DNA of 64,000 nt from Pseudomaricurvus sp033283335 (GCA_033283335.1 JAWMQP010000010.1:79529-143528), one strand, 5' to 3'. Shown: positions 52,156-60,638, counted from the stretch's first letter. The notes: generated from the letters alone by a model not told the origin. Numbers and translations: made by a program.

Positions 52156-52764
52156 ATGGCCGACTCACGCAACCCAATTTCAACAGCCCAGCCACCCTGT
52201 GCTGATACCAGCTGGCATATAGATGCTGCCGGTTGGCTGGCTGCTGCCGAACAAATCCATTCCCCCAATTATGATGAGCGTCCCGACGCGGATGATGTAT
52301 CTCTGTTGATCATCCACAACATCAGCCTGCCGCCGGGTGAGTTCGGCACGGGCTGTGTGCACGACTTGTTTTGCAATCAGCTGGATCACGGAGCCCATCC
52401 CTTCTTTGAGGAAATCGTCGGGCTCAAAGTGTCCTCCCATTTTTTGATTGACCGCCTGGGTCATCTCACCCAGTTTGTGCCCACACTGGGACGCGCCTGG
52501 CATGCAGGGGTTTCTTGCTATGAGGGGCGTGAGGTCTGTAACGATTTTTCCATTGGTATCGAGCTGGAAGGGACTGACGACCAACCCTATACCGATGTCC
52601 AATACGCCCGCTTGCAACAACTGACTCGGGCAATTATGGAGCGACACCCACGGATTACTGCGGCCCGAATTACCGGACATGAACACATTGCTCCAGGTCG
52701 CAAAACCGATCCGGGCCCGGCGTTTGACTGGGAGCGCTATTTGGAATCCATAAAAACGGTCTGA
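52156..52764 (+). CDS. ampD: 1,6-anhydro-MurNAc-L-alanine amidase AmpD
   Basis: A 202-residue cytoplasmic zinc amidase of peptidoglycan recycling that cuts anhydro-muropeptides; its loss derepresses ampC in bacteria that have AmpR. Zinc ligands are H54 (LLIIHNISLPP), H175 and D185 (GHEHIAPGRKTDPG), matching E. coli H34/H154/D164. SSHFLIDRLGHLTQFV and AWHAG are further signatures. There is no ribosome-binding site before the ATG, and a possible promoter (TTGTGT at 52118, TACTAT at 52142) would start transcription at the ATG itself. ampE follows after 30 bp. Confidence 0.95.
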   Translation: MADSRNPISTAQPPCADTSWHIDAAGWLAAAEQIHSPNYDERPDADDVSLLIIHNISLPPGEFGTGCVHDLFCNQLDHGAHPFFEEIVGLKVSSHFLIDRLGHLTQFVPTLGRAWHAGVSCYEGREVCNDFSIGIELEGTDDQPYTDVQYARLQQLTRAIMERHPRITAARITGHEHIAPGRKTDPGPAFDWERYLESIKTV

Positions 52765-52794
52765 AGGCCGGTCTTAAAGACAAGGAGATACGCC

Positions 52795-53655
52795 ATGAGC
52801 TTGGTTGCCATTGTGGTGGTGTTTATTTTGGTGCAGTACTGGGGCTCGGCAGAGAGCTTTCATCGGGATGGCTGGTTCCGCGATTGGTCGACAGCGGTAG
52901 GTCAAATCGAGGGAGCCGGGCTGCAGGTGCTGGCCAGAGTCGTGTTGCCGGTGCTGGTGCTCTGGGTGGCATTGGGTGTTTTGTACAAGCTATCAGGCTT
53001 CCTCTATTTCCTGGCCTCGATTGCCTTGCTGCTGTACAGCTTGGGGCGCGGAAATTACAGCGAGTGGCTGGCAGGCTATTGCGAGGCGTATCATCGCAAT
53101 GACAATGAAGTGGCTACCGACTATGCTGCGCGCCTCGGTGCCGATGTTGAGGTTTGTGATGACTGGCAGACGTTGCATCGTCAGGTCTTACGGCGTGCCG
53201 GTTATCTGGGCTTTGAGCGCTGGTTTGTGGTGATCTTCTGGTTTGTATTACTAGGCCCCATTGGCGCTGTCTTCTATCGGCTGGCCGCCCTGGCGAAGGC
53301 TGAGTCATATAGCGTTGAGTCATACAGTGCGGATATGAGCCAGGTGAAGCGATTACAGGCCCGGTTGTGCTGGCTGCTGGAGTGGCCGGCGGTGCGCCTG
53401 CTGGGGTTGAGCTTTGCGCTGACGGGCAATTTCGTCGGCTGTATCAACCATTGGAAAACTGGCTTGCTGGACAGTGAGGCGCCCACCGAGGATATTTTGG
53501 AGCATTACATCCACGGCGCCCTGAATGTAAACAGCAGCGAAATTACTCCGGAAAACATCACCGAACAGGAAGTCGAGGCGCTGGTGCCCTTATTGAGCCG
53601 CAGCCTGATCCTGTGGTTTTGTGTGTTGGCCCTGGCGACCCTGTTCTCCTGGTGA
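52795..53655 (+). CDS. ampE: AmpE-like inner-membrane regulator protein
   Basis: A 286-residue membrane protein with about four helices (N-terminal about 2-16, 42-75, 140-165 and a C-terminal one). The size equals E. coli AmpE (284), and LGPIGAVFYRLAALAKAESY is a family-like patch. It follows ampD with AAGGAG 7 bases before the ATG, forming the conserved ampDE pair. AmpE is dispensable for beta-lactamase induction and its biochemical role is unclear; it is related to CobD/CbiB-type membrane proteins. Confidence 0.9.
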   Translation: MSLVAIVVVFILVQYWGSAESFHRDGWFRDWSTAVGQIEGAGLQVLARVVLPVLVLWVALGVLYKLSGFLYFLASIALLLYSLGRGNYSEWLAGYCEAYHRNDNEVATDYAARLGADVEVCDDWQTLHRQVLRRAGYLGFERWFVVIFWFVLLGPIGAVFYRLAALAKAESYSVESYSADMSQVKRLQARLCWLLEWPAVRLLGLSFALTGNFVGCINHWKTGLLDSEAPTEDILEHYIHGALNVNSSEITPENITEQEVEALVPLLSRSLILWFCVLALATLFSW

Positions 53656-53709
53656 CATGTTTTCCTGGTGAAATGGTTATAATGAACTGCATTGATTCCT
53701 GACAGAAAT

Positions 53710-54369
53710 ATGGGTCGCGTGACTACCGCCAAAACTCCAGTGCTAACCAAAGGGGAGAGAACTCGCCTCAGCATCTTGCAGGCCACGCTGAAGGTCATTG
53801 CCCAGCAAGGATTGCAGGGGGTCACTCACCGTGCAGTGGCCAGGGAAGCCAGCGTCAGCTTATCGTTGACCACCTACTACTTTAAAGATCTGCAAGAGTT
53901 ACTGCTGGAGTCGTTCCGGCTTCACAAACAGTTGCTCTACGATGAGGCCACCCCGGGCTTGCTGTCCTACCACGATGAGGCACTGGCCTACCGTCAGTGT
54001 GTTGAACAGGGCGATCTCGCTGGAGCACGAGCCCAAATCGAGGCCATTGCTCGGCAATTGAGTGACTTTATTATTGAAGAAGTACGCTCTCATGCGGAAG
54101 GATTGATCGTTGAGATGGCGTTTTACTTTGATATGCACTTGCCTGCACACCTTCGCCAGGCCACCTACGAGCTGCGTCAGTACTTTATTGACGATGCGCG
54201 GGACTTGGCTGAGCGATTGGGTTCGGAAGATCCCTTGTCTGACGCGGAAATCCTTATTGGTGCACTTCAGCACTTGCGATATGAAGCGCTCTCGGTACCG
54301 GAGCAAATGACGGAAGTAAAAATCCGTCGTCGGATATTGCACTTGGTTACCCGTCTTTGGCGCGTATAA
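53710..54369 (+). CDS. TetR-family transcriptional regulator
   Basis: A 219-residue regulator. The N-terminal helix-turn-helix (about 15-65) reads TRLSILQATLKVIAQQGLQ then GVTHRAVAREASVSLSLTTYYF, the TetR pattern ending in YYF. The C-terminal ligand domain is unlike well-studied members. ATG 53710 is preferred to TTG 53692. A TATAAT lies at 53678-53683, about 27 bp upstream, so it probably has its own promoter within the short gap after ampE. Targets unknown; no adjacent efflux or metabolic gene indicates a ligand. Confidence 0.82.
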   Translation: MGRVTTAKTPVLTKGERTRLSILQATLKVIAQQGLQGVTHRAVAREASVSLSLTTYYFKDLQELLLESFRLHKQLLYDEATPGLLSYHDEALAYRQCVEQGDLAGARAQIEAIARQLSDFIIEEVRSHAEGLIVEMAFYFDMHLPAHLRQATYELRQYFIDDARDLAERLGSEDPLSDAEILIGALQHLRYEALSVPEQMTEVKIRRRILHLVTRLWRV

Positions 54370-54554
54370 TCTCTCTTCTTATTCCTTTTTGAAAAAACAG
54401 AATAGAATTTAGCCTGTTGTGGGCCTCAAAATTGAAAATAAAGGTGACGGGCCGGCTTGCCCTTGCTTGCATGTAAGTGCTTGCGTACCCGGATGACCCT
54501 AGCCTTCATGGGCGTGAAGGTTTCTATGATTTCGCTCTAAGGCCGGAAAAACAG

Positions 54555-54583
54555 TTGACCCGGTTGGAGCCAGCGCCTATTAT
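54555..54583 (+). promoter_or_regulatory. Sigma-70 promoter upstream of the LexA box
   Basis: TTGACC (54555-54560), a 17-bp spacer and TATTAT (54578-54583). The start point would be near 54590, about 15 bp before the LexA operator. Confidence 0.65.
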
Positions 54584-54603
54584 GAAAAAGCTTACTGGCA
54601 GGG

Positions 54604-54619
54604 CTGTATATGTATACAG
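54604..54619. promoter_or_regulatory. LexA (SOS) operator, perfect palindrome
   Basis: CTGTATATGTATACAG matches the gammaproteobacterial LexA consensus CTGT-n8-ACAG and is a full inverted repeat (CTGTATA / TATACAG around TG). It lies just downstream of a strong promoter, so LexA would block initiation or early elongation. Which product it controls is unclear: yajQ, 170 bp further, is the next gene. Confidence 0.7.
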
Positions 54620-54786
54620 TTCTCCTCGATTGCACGGACGCGCCACTAACATAGCACTTGAGCTGCATCTTCTGGCTCTGCTGGTAAGCCCCCTTCCTTC
54701 CTTTCCCTCTTTTCGTTTTCTGGCCGTCAACTTGGTGGGTGGCGTGGTATTATCCGCTCTTTGTTTGTGCTGTGAGGAGGATAAAA

Positions 54787-55269
54787 ATGCCATCCTTTGA
54801 TACCGTTTCTGAAGTGGATAAACACCAGTTAACCAATTCGGTTGATCAGGCTAATCGCTTGATTTCTACCCGATTTGATTTCAAGGGGGTCGATGCCAAG
54901 TTTGAATTGAAAGATTATCTGGTGACCTTAAGGGCGGAAGTGGATTTTCAGCTTCAGCAGATGATGGATGTGCTGAAAAGTGCATTGCACAAAAATAACA
55001 TCGATATACGTTGTCTTGAGGAGCGGGACATCAAACCACTGGGCAAACAGGTTCGCCAGGAGGTCGTGGTGCGAACTGGGCTCGATAGTGATTTGTGCCG
55101 CAAGATTGTGAAGTTGATCAAGAATGAGAAGCTTAAGGTGCAGGCGCAGATTCAGGGAGATCAGGTGCGTGTTACTGGCAAGAAGCGTGATGAGTTGCAA
55201 CAGGTGATGGCGCTTTTGCGTCAGTCGGACATTGATTTGCCGCTACAGTTTACCAACTTTCGCGACTAG
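54787..55269 (+). CDS. yajQ: Nucleotide-binding protein YajQ (DUF520)
   Basis: A 160-residue protein with two ferredoxin-like domains. The start MPSFDTVSEVDKHQLTNSVDQ and the core STRFDFKGVDAKFELKD are diagnostic, as is the ending DLPLQFTNFRD. YajQ proteins bind RNA/nucleotides, and the Xanthomonas member XC_3703 binds cyclic di-GMP. ATG 54787 is set by GGAGG 7 bases upstream. Length is typical (160-163). An extended -10 at 54748 and a LexA box further upstream may govern it. Confidence 0.93.
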   Translation: MPSFDTVSEVDKHQLTNSVDQANRLISTRFDFKGVDAKFELKDYLVTLRAEVDFQLQQMMDVLKSALHKNNIDIRCLEERDIKPLGKQVRQEVVVRTGLDSDLCRKIVKLIKNEKLKVQAQIQGDQVRVTGKKRDELQQVMALLRQSDIDLPLQFTNFRD

Positions 55270-55289
55270 TGTAGGGATCAGACCACGTA

Positions 55290-55349
55290 AGCCCTTTCCG
55301 CAGTTGCAGGTCCCCTCTCGTTGGGAGGGGCCAATGCCGAAAAGGGCTA
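55290..55349. terminator. Long imperfect hairpin between convergent genes, possible bidirectional terminator
   Basis: AGCCCTTTCCG (55290-55300) pairs with CGAAAAGGGCT (55339-55349), 10 of 11 positions. Inside it CCCCTC and GAGGGG form a second stem around a short loop. It sits between convergent yajQ and the small secreted protein gene. There is no T-run on either side, but AAAGGG/CCCTTT edges could serve; a structured RNA is the alternative. Confidence 0.45.
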
Positions 55350-55370
55350 TACCGTCGATCAGTAAGTTGA

Positions 55371-55622
55371 TTACTGACAGGCTTTCTTGGCAGCTTTCAT
55401 GCGCTTGCCACAGTAAGATTCGTCGTTCAGGCACCACTTGCGGCTGTCTTCAAACTTGATGATTTCCACAGTGTCGGAAGAGCCGTGACAGGTCACTTCC
55501 ATTTTCTCAAACGCACGGCCATCACTAGTTTCGCCTTCTCCTGCTTTTTTCAGGCTTTTCGGGCTACCGGCAAACGCCGAGGTGGCCAGGATCAACATCA
55601 GAGCGGAAACCATATACTTCAT
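55371..55622 (-). CDS. Small secreted four-cysteine protein, unknown function
   Basis: An 83-residue protein. The signal peptide MKYMVSALMLILATSAFA is cut before GSPKS, leaving about 65 residues with four cysteines (TCHGSS, KWCLND, SYCGKR, KACQ) that can form two disulfides in the periplasm, and many Lys/Glu residues. ATG 55622 has AGGT just upstream; an in-frame TTG at 55634 is less likely. A TATAAT at 55679-55684 on this strand gives a leader of about 50 nt. I do not recognise the family. Isolated transcription, convergent with yajQ. Confidence 0.65.
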   Translation of the reverse strand: MKYMVSALMLILATSAFAGSPKSLKKAGEGETSDGRAFEKMEVTCHGSSDTVEIIKFEDSRKWCLNDESYCGKRMKAAKKACQ

Positions 55623-55678
55623 AACATACCTCAAACAGATAAAAGTTAAACAAACGGTTAAAAATCCAATTTGTCGCT

Positions 55679-55684
55679 ATTATA
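55679..55684 (-). promoter_or_regulatory. -10 element for the small secreted protein gene
   Basis: TATAAT on the minus strand (ATTATA on plus) preceded by TG; the -35 is weak. Initiation near 55672 fits the gene start at 55622. The surrounding 55623-55800 is AT-rich and carries no gene. Confidence 0.45.
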
Positions 55685-55894
55685 CATGTGTGTTGTATTA
55701 AATCTACCCAAACTTGTTTCTTTTTGAGTCTGTTTGTGTGCGTTAGAAACAGTTTGCGGATTTTTCGATTTGGTTTTTAGAAAAATGGAATAAGGGCGTA
55801 ATTCTTTTAGCAGGAAAAGCTTGGATGTAAGGCGGGGGCGGGCAGGGAGGCGAGGGAGGAGATAAGCGAGGCCCGCAGAGGGGTTAGGCGAGCA

Positions 55895-56917
55895 TCAAGC
55901 TGCACGCCATTTGAACAACTTGGCGGATATGGCCAGAAAGACAGCGGTCATCAAAGCCAGGATCATCAGGTGGTGAGCAATGTCGCCCAGACTGGCTCCT
56001 TCTACCATGACCTCGCGGGCAGCCTGGACCATATGGGTCAGGGGCAGCCATTGTGCGGCCTGGCCCATCCATTCGGGGGCGCCATCCAGGGAAAACCAGA
56101 CTTCCGAAAGAAGCAGCATGGGAAAGGTCAGGAAGTTGAGCAGGCCGTTGGCCAGCTCCTCGTTGGCCAGTCTGCTGGCTACCAGCAAGCCCAGGGATAG
56201 CAGGCACAGATTGCCAACCAGGGCGATCAACAGCAGGGTTCCGTAGTTGCCCAGCATCAGGAAGTCGAGGAAAAAATCCCCAACCACATAAACAATCACG
56301 CTGACGGCCAGCATGATCACCAGTCTCGACAGGACCTGGGCGGCCAGAAAGTTGAGTGGTGACACGGGAGCGGCTTGCAGGCGTTTCAGGACCCCGTTTT
56401 TGCGATAGCGCACGATCACATAGCCAACACCAAAGAGGCTGCTGAACATCAGGTTCATGCCCAGAATGCCTGGGATCACCCAATCGACATAGCGCACTTT
56501 ACGGCCAGTGATGGCTTCACCCTGCCAGACCATCGCAGAGGTGGTCTGTGCGTGCTTGTCGTCGGCAAGCAGGTCCCTCAAGACCCGGGCGTTTTGGGAT
56601 TCGGGGTTGTAGAGGTAGCGCTGACTGCCGTCGGTGAAGAGGAGTAGGTCGATCTGGTGATGGCGGACTTTAATTTCCGCTTGTGACAAGTCGTTAAAAC
56701 CGATGGTCTGGATATAGCCTCGATCGGCTACTTCTGTCACTTGTGGGCCATCGGCAGGGTAGACTCCCACCTTAAACAGGGCGACCTCTTCGCGGGAGAA
56801 AGCCAGGGCGACAACAGCAATGATCAGCGGCGGCATCACAAAGGACCACACCAGGGAGCCCTTATCGCGGTAATACTCTTTATTGCGGGCCCAGAACAGG
56901 GCCATCATTTGTTTCAA
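55895..56917 (-). CDS. ABC-2 type transporter permease
   Basis: A 340-residue permease of the ABC-2 (YadH/YbhS/DrrB-like) group. One N-terminal helix (about 23-43) is followed by a periplasmic domain (about 45-150) and five further helices with the RYRKNGVLKRLQAAPVSPLNFLAAQ coupling region. It pairs with the ATPase encoded 140 bp upstream on the same strand, so both form an exporter of drugs, lipids or polysaccharide-like substrates; the cargo is not evident. A dispersed repeat lies between the two genes. Confidence 0.88.
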   Translation of the reverse strand: MKQMMALFWARNKEYYRDKGSLVWSFVMPPLIIAVVALAFSREEVALFKVGVYPADGPQVTEVADRGYIQTIGFNDLSQAEIKVRHHQIDLLLFTDGSQRYLYNPESQNARVLRDLLADDKHAQTTSAMVWQGEAITGRKVRYVDWVIPGILGMNLMFSSLFGVGYVIVRYRKNGVLKRLQAAPVSPLNFLAAQVLSRLVIMLAVSVIVYVVGDFFLDFLMLGNYGTLLLIALVGNLCLLSLGLLVASRLANEELANGLLNFLTFPMLLLSEVWFSLDGAPEWMGQAAQWLPLTHMVQAAREVMVEGASLGDIAHHLMILALMTAVFLAISAKLFKWRAA

Positions 56918-56934
56918 TGTAACTCCTTATTAGC

Positions 56935-57031
56935 CGTCATTGCGAGCGAAGCGTGGCAATCCATTCTTGCTACTTCTGTAGAAAGCCTTTGCTGGGTAGA
57001 AAGCCCTTGCTGGCTATGGATTGGCGTGCGA
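56935..57031. repeat. Dispersed palindromic repeat, copy 7
   Basis: CGTCATTGCGAGCGAAGCG with TGGCAATCCATTC forms the left end; CTATGGATTGGCGTGCGAGG forms a decayed right end. It lies between ABC ATPase and permease genes of one operon. Confidence 0.75.
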
Positions 57032-57057
57032 GGTTATGCGTTCCAAGCGGGTTGATA

Positions 57058-57954
57058 TTACTCCCGAAGGCTGTGGCCAGTCAGTTTCAGGAACAAATCA
57101 TCCAGTGTCGGGTTGCGGACCTGCAGGGAATTCAGGGGTACCCCCAGACTGATCAGCTCTTGCAAGGTGGCTTCAACTGATCGGCTTTCGATAACCGCCT
57201 GGCCGTTGTGCACACTGTCTGGAGGCAGGGAGTAGCTCTCGGGCAGTTCCTGCTGATCCAGGCAGACAAACACATGTTCAAAATGTTGATGCAACAATGA
57301 GGCCGGTGTGCCCTCGGCAATGATTTTACCGTGGTCAACAATCACCAGTTGATCACACAGTTGTTCGGCTTCATCCATATAGTGGGTGGTCAGCACCACG
57401 GTTTTGCCCTGCGCTTTGATGTCGCGGATCAGGGACCAGAAGTTACGTCGCGACTGTGGGTCCAGTCCGGTCGTGGGTTCGTCCAGGAACAGGATGTCGG
57501 GATCATTGACCAGAGCCAGGGCGAGAAGCAACCGTTGTTTCTGGCCGCCGGACAGCTTGTTAGCTTCCTGCCGGGTAAACTCCCCCAGATGGCACTGGCT
57601 GATCAGTTGGGGCAAGGGCAGGGTATGTTTATAAAAGCTGGCAAACAGGGCCAGCACCTCCTCCACGGTCAGGTAGTCCATCAGCGATGTGGCTTGAAAC
57701 TGGATACCAGCTTCTTGTTTGAAATTTGGGTTACGGCTCTGTCCTTTGTACAAAATATCACCACTGGACGGAGTGGTAATGCCTTCCATCATCTCGATAG
57801 TTGTCGTTTTTCCCGCACCATTGGGGCCCAGGAGTCCAAAGCAAATACCCGGCTCAATCTTGAAAGACAGGCCGTTGACCGCTTTTACCCGGGGGTAATG
57901 CTTGGTGAGGTTGCGGACTTCAATAATTGGCGTCATGGCAGGGCTGGATGTCAT
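57058..57954 (-). CDS. ABC transporter ATPase (ABC-2 exporter type)
   Basis: A 298-residue ATPase (292 if the ATG at 57936 is used). Walker A is GPNGAGKTT (about 43-51), signature LSGGQKQR, Walker B ILFLDEPTTGLDP, and the H-loop TTHYMDEAEQ, giving a complete nucleotide-binding domain of the DrrA/CcmA class. A C-terminal extension of about 70 residues follows. Start choice is not fixed by a clear ribosome-binding site. First gene of the exporter pair, divergent from ampG. Confidence 0.9.
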   Translation of the reverse strand: MTSSPAMTPIIEVRNLTKHYPRVKAVNGLSFKIEPGICFGLLGPNGAGKTTTIEMMEGITTPSSGDILYKGQSRNPNFKQEAGIQFQATSLMDYLTVEEVLALFASFYKHTLPLPQLISQCHLGEFTRQEANKLSGGQKQRLLLALALVNDPDILFLDEPTTGLDPQSRRNFWSLIRDIKAQGKTVVLTTHYMDEAEQLCDQLVIVDHGKIIAEGTPASLLHQHFEHVFVCLDQQELPESYSLPPDSVHNGQAVIESRSVEATLQELISLGVPLNSLQVRNPTLDDLFLKLTGHSLRE

Positions 57955-58075
57955 GGCGTATTGTCTGGAAAGAATGAGCGATGAGTATAGCACTGCCTTT
58001 CCATGCAGAGGGGTTCTGAGTCGTGTGGGGTTCTGATAGAGTGTAGAGCTTTCTGTAACCCGATACTTCCCCGAT

Positions 58076-59449
58076 ATGCCTCGCACTGTGAACACGGCTT
58101 CTGCGTCTGTAACGCCTTCAGCTCCAGCCACCCCTAGTTGGTCAGAATCCCTGCAGGTGTATTTAAAGCCCCGTGTCCTGGTCATGATGTTGCTCGGCTT
58201 TTCGGCGGGGCTACCCTTATTGCTGGTGTTTTCCACCTTGTCGGCCTGGTTGCGGGATATGGACGTCACCCGTACTGCCATCGGATTTTTTGGCTGGGTG
58301 GGCATTACCTATTCCATCAAGGTGTTGTGGGCTCCGGTAGTCGATCGTTTAAAGATTCCCCTGTTGGGTGAGCGCCTGGGGCAGCGTCGCAGTTGGATGC
58401 TGGTTGGCCAGTTGGGCATTATTGCTGGCGTGCTGGGGTTGGCGGTTACCAACCCGCAAACCCACTTGACGATGGTGGCCGTTTTTGCGTTGTTGGTAGC
58501 CTTCTCCTCGGCGACACAGGACGTGGCCATTGATGCCTATCGTATCGAAGCCGTCGTGCAGGCCTATCAGGGAGCCATGTCATCCACCTATATATTGGGT
58601 TACCGGGTGGCGATGTTGGTGGCAGGAGCCGGTTCTCTCTATATTGCGGATTTCTTTTCCTGGTCTTTGGCCTACATCACCATGGCGGCCTTGATGTTGG
58701 TTGGCGTGATTACCGTATTACTGATCGCCGAGCCAGAGGCCAATGAGCGTGCGGACAGTGAACAGCTGGAAGATCGCCTGCATCATCAATTGCATGTGGA
58801 TTCCCCCGGTCGCTGGATCAGGGGGGTTCGCTGGTTTGTTGATGCTGTTGTCGCACCCTTTGTCGATTTCTTTACCCGCAATGGTCGCTTTGCGCTATTG
58901 ATCCTGCTGTTTATTGGCCTGTTTCGCCTCAGTGACATTGTCATGGGCATCATGGCGAATCCGTTTTATCTGGACCTGGGTTTTTCCATGTCCGAGATCG
59001 CCTCTGTCGGAAAAATCTTTGGGTTTTTTATGACCATGGTGGGTTCCTTTCTGGGGGGGCTGCTGGTAGTTCGTTACGGTGTCTACCGACCGCTGGTGGC
59101 CGGGGCGGTCATGGTGGCTGTGACCAATTTATTGTTTGCCGAGATGTCCTTGATTGGTCCGGATATTACCTGGTTGGCCATTGTCATCAGTGCCGATAAC
59201 CTCAGTGGTGGATTTTCTAATGCGGTGTTTGTGGCGTATTTGTCCGGACTGACCAATCGCGCTTATACCGCAACCCAGTATGCTCTGTTCAGTTCGTTAA
59301 TGACTTTACCTGGCAAGGTGGTGAGTGGGTTTTCTGGTATGGTCGTGGATGGCAGTGGCTACACATTCTTTTTTACCTATTCGGCCTTGATGGGGGTGCC
59401 CGCTATTCTGTTAGCAGTGTACTTGTGGCGGCGTGATCAAAACGCCTGA
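58076..59449 (+). CDS. ampG: Muropeptide permease AmpG
   Basis: A 457-residue major-facilitator protein (about twelve to fourteen helices) that imports GlcNAc-anhydroMurNAc peptides from the periplasm for recycling. Signatures: LLGFSAGLPLLLVFSTLSAWL, GITYSIKVLWAPVVDRLKIP, LGQRRSWML, SSATQDVAIDAYRIE, and LSGLTNRAYTATQYALFSS. The product feeds AmpD, encoded 6 kb upstream. The N-terminal 25 residues are Thr/Ser/Pro-rich and cytoplasmic. Divergent from the ABC ATPase gene. Confidence 0.94.
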   Translation: MPRTVNTASASVTPSAPATPSWSESLQVYLKPRVLVMMLLGFSAGLPLLLVFSTLSAWLRDMDVTRTAIGFFGWVGITYSIKVLWAPVVDRLKIPLLGERLGQRRSWMLVGQLGIIAGVLGLAVTNPQTHLTMVAVFALLVAFSSATQDVAIDAYRIEAVVQAYQGAMSSTYILGYRVAMLVAGAGSLYIADFFSWSLAYITMAALMLVGVITVLLIAEPEANERADSEQLEDRLHHQLHVDSPGRWIRGVRWFVDAVVAPFVDFFTRNGRFALLILLFIGLFRLSDIVMGIMANPFYLDLGFSMSEIASVGKIFGFFMTMVGSFLGGLLVVRYGVYRPLVAGAVMVAVTNLLFAEMSLIGPDITWLAIVISADNLSGGFSNAVFVAYLSGLTNRAYTATQYALFSSLMTLPGKVVSGFSGMVVDGSGYTFFFTYSALMGVPAILLAVYLWRRDQNA

Positions 59450-59573
59450 GCGGCTGTGATCCCTTGTGCTTTCCTCTCTGGTTTGAATTTCTTGCCTGAG
59501 TGTTTTTCAAACGTGTCGCGTTTGACTAGACTATGGCAAATTTTTTTCCCGTCTTTTTATCTGTTTGGTGTTT

Positions 59574-60638
59574 ATGAAAAGGTTTTCCGTAAAATCCTGC
59601 GCCGCCATGTTGCTTGCGGGTGTCACATTCACCCTGAGCGGTGCACTGAGTGCAGCTCAATTGGTACTAACTAATGGAGATAAGTTGCAAGGTACCCTGG
59701 TGAGTGTGGATGGTACTTCCCTGGTGTGGAAGTCGGACAGTTTTGGTGAGTTGACAATAAAAAAGGAAAAGGTTGCAAGCTTCAGCACCGTTAAGAAGGT
59801 GAAAATCCAGGGGGTCAGGCAGCCGTGCCTGATTGACGGCATGGATGGCTACCATCTTAATTACCGTTGCGGCGAGGATGATCGGATAGAAGCGCACAGC
59901 AAGCAACTGATGGCCCTGGATTCCATTGTGCCCTATGTGGAGTTTCAGGATAACGGGCCTCAAATTGCCGGAAAGCTTTCTCTGAAAGGCGCTTTTGAGC
60001 GGGGCAACACCATCCAGGATGATGTCGATGTTGATGGTAGAACCAGCTATCGCGATGGTGACTGGCGTCATGTCGGCACCCTGGATTACGACAGTGAATC
60101 CACCAATGACGATCCTGCCATAGAAGATTACGATGTTAACTACCGGTTGGACTGGTTTGTCTCAGAGCAGTGGTTCTACTATAACGAGGTCGGCGTTGGC
60201 CAAGAGGAAGCGGTGAATGTTGATGAGCGCTACACCTACAGTACGGGTGCGGGTGTTCAGCTGTGGGAAGACCCCAACTCGGCGTTATCGTTTGAGAACG
60301 GTCTTTTGTATAAGAAAGAACTGCTGGATCCAACCCCATTGGATTTGACCGATCCCCATTGGGACTCCAGAACCGAGGTGTGGTACAACCGCTTTGCGAC
60401 CAATTTTCGCTATCGCCTACCGTTTTCCGCTGTTTTCTTTCACACCAATGAGGTGTTGTATTCTCTGAGGGACTCCCAGGATTGGGAGTTCAGCGCGGAT
60501 TTCGGGCTGAGTGTGCCGCTTGGGTTGGGCTTGTTTTCTGAGTATAAGTTTGAGTACGACTACGATCACCTGCCGTCATCCCCGGATGCTGAAAAGGAAG
60601 ATACCAAGTTTACCTTTGGCCTGGGGTATGAGTGGTAG
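59574..60638 (+). CDS. DUF481 family outer-membrane protein
   Basis: A 354-residue secreted protein. Signal peptide 1-28 (MKRFSVKSCAAMLLAGVTFT, then LSGALSAA); residues about 29-110 form a small beta domain (LVLTNGDKLQGTLVSVDG and GELTIKKEKVASF), and residues about 125-354 are a DUF481 beta-barrel with alternating strands ending FGLGYEW. DUF481/YdiY-type proteins are outer-membrane proteins of unknown role, often salt- or acid-induced. The N-terminal module resembles those of other environmental DUF481 proteins. A strong terminator follows. Confidence 0.82.
   Translation: MKRFSVKSCAAMLLAGVTFTLSGALSAAQLVLTNGDKLQGTLVSVDGTSLVWKSDSFGELTIKKEKVASFSTVKKVKIQGVRQPCLIDGMDGYHLNYRCGEDDRIEAHSKQLMALDSIVPYVEFQDNGPQIAGKLSLKGAFERGNTIQDDVDVDGRTSYRDGDWRHVGTLDYDSESTNDDPAIEDYDVNYRLDWFVSEQWFYYNEVGVGQEEAVNVDERYTYSTGAGVQLWEDPNSALSFENGLLYKKELLDPTPLDLTDPHWDSRTEVWYNRFATNFRYRLPFSAVFFHTNEVLYSLRDSQDWEFSADFGLSVPLGLGLFSEYKFEYDYDHLPSSPDAEKEDTKFTFGLGYEW

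Larger units (their letters stand above)
54370..54786 (+). other. TetR-yajQ gap: two promoters and a LexA box, no gene recognised
   Basis: 417 bp. It contains a hairpin CCTTCA / TGAAGG (54503-54520), a consensus-like promoter at 54555-54583, a LexA operator at 54604-54619, and an extended -10 (TGGTATTAT, TATTAT at 54748-54753) that probably serves yajQ. ORFs here lack coding signs; a 14-codon frame starting inside the LexA box lacks a ribosome-binding site. Confidence 0.5.

Noticed and set aside
54477..54800. 107-codon frame before yajQ as an SOS gene
   Set aside because: It begins before the promoter, its internal ATG lies within the -10 element, and the translation shows no family features.
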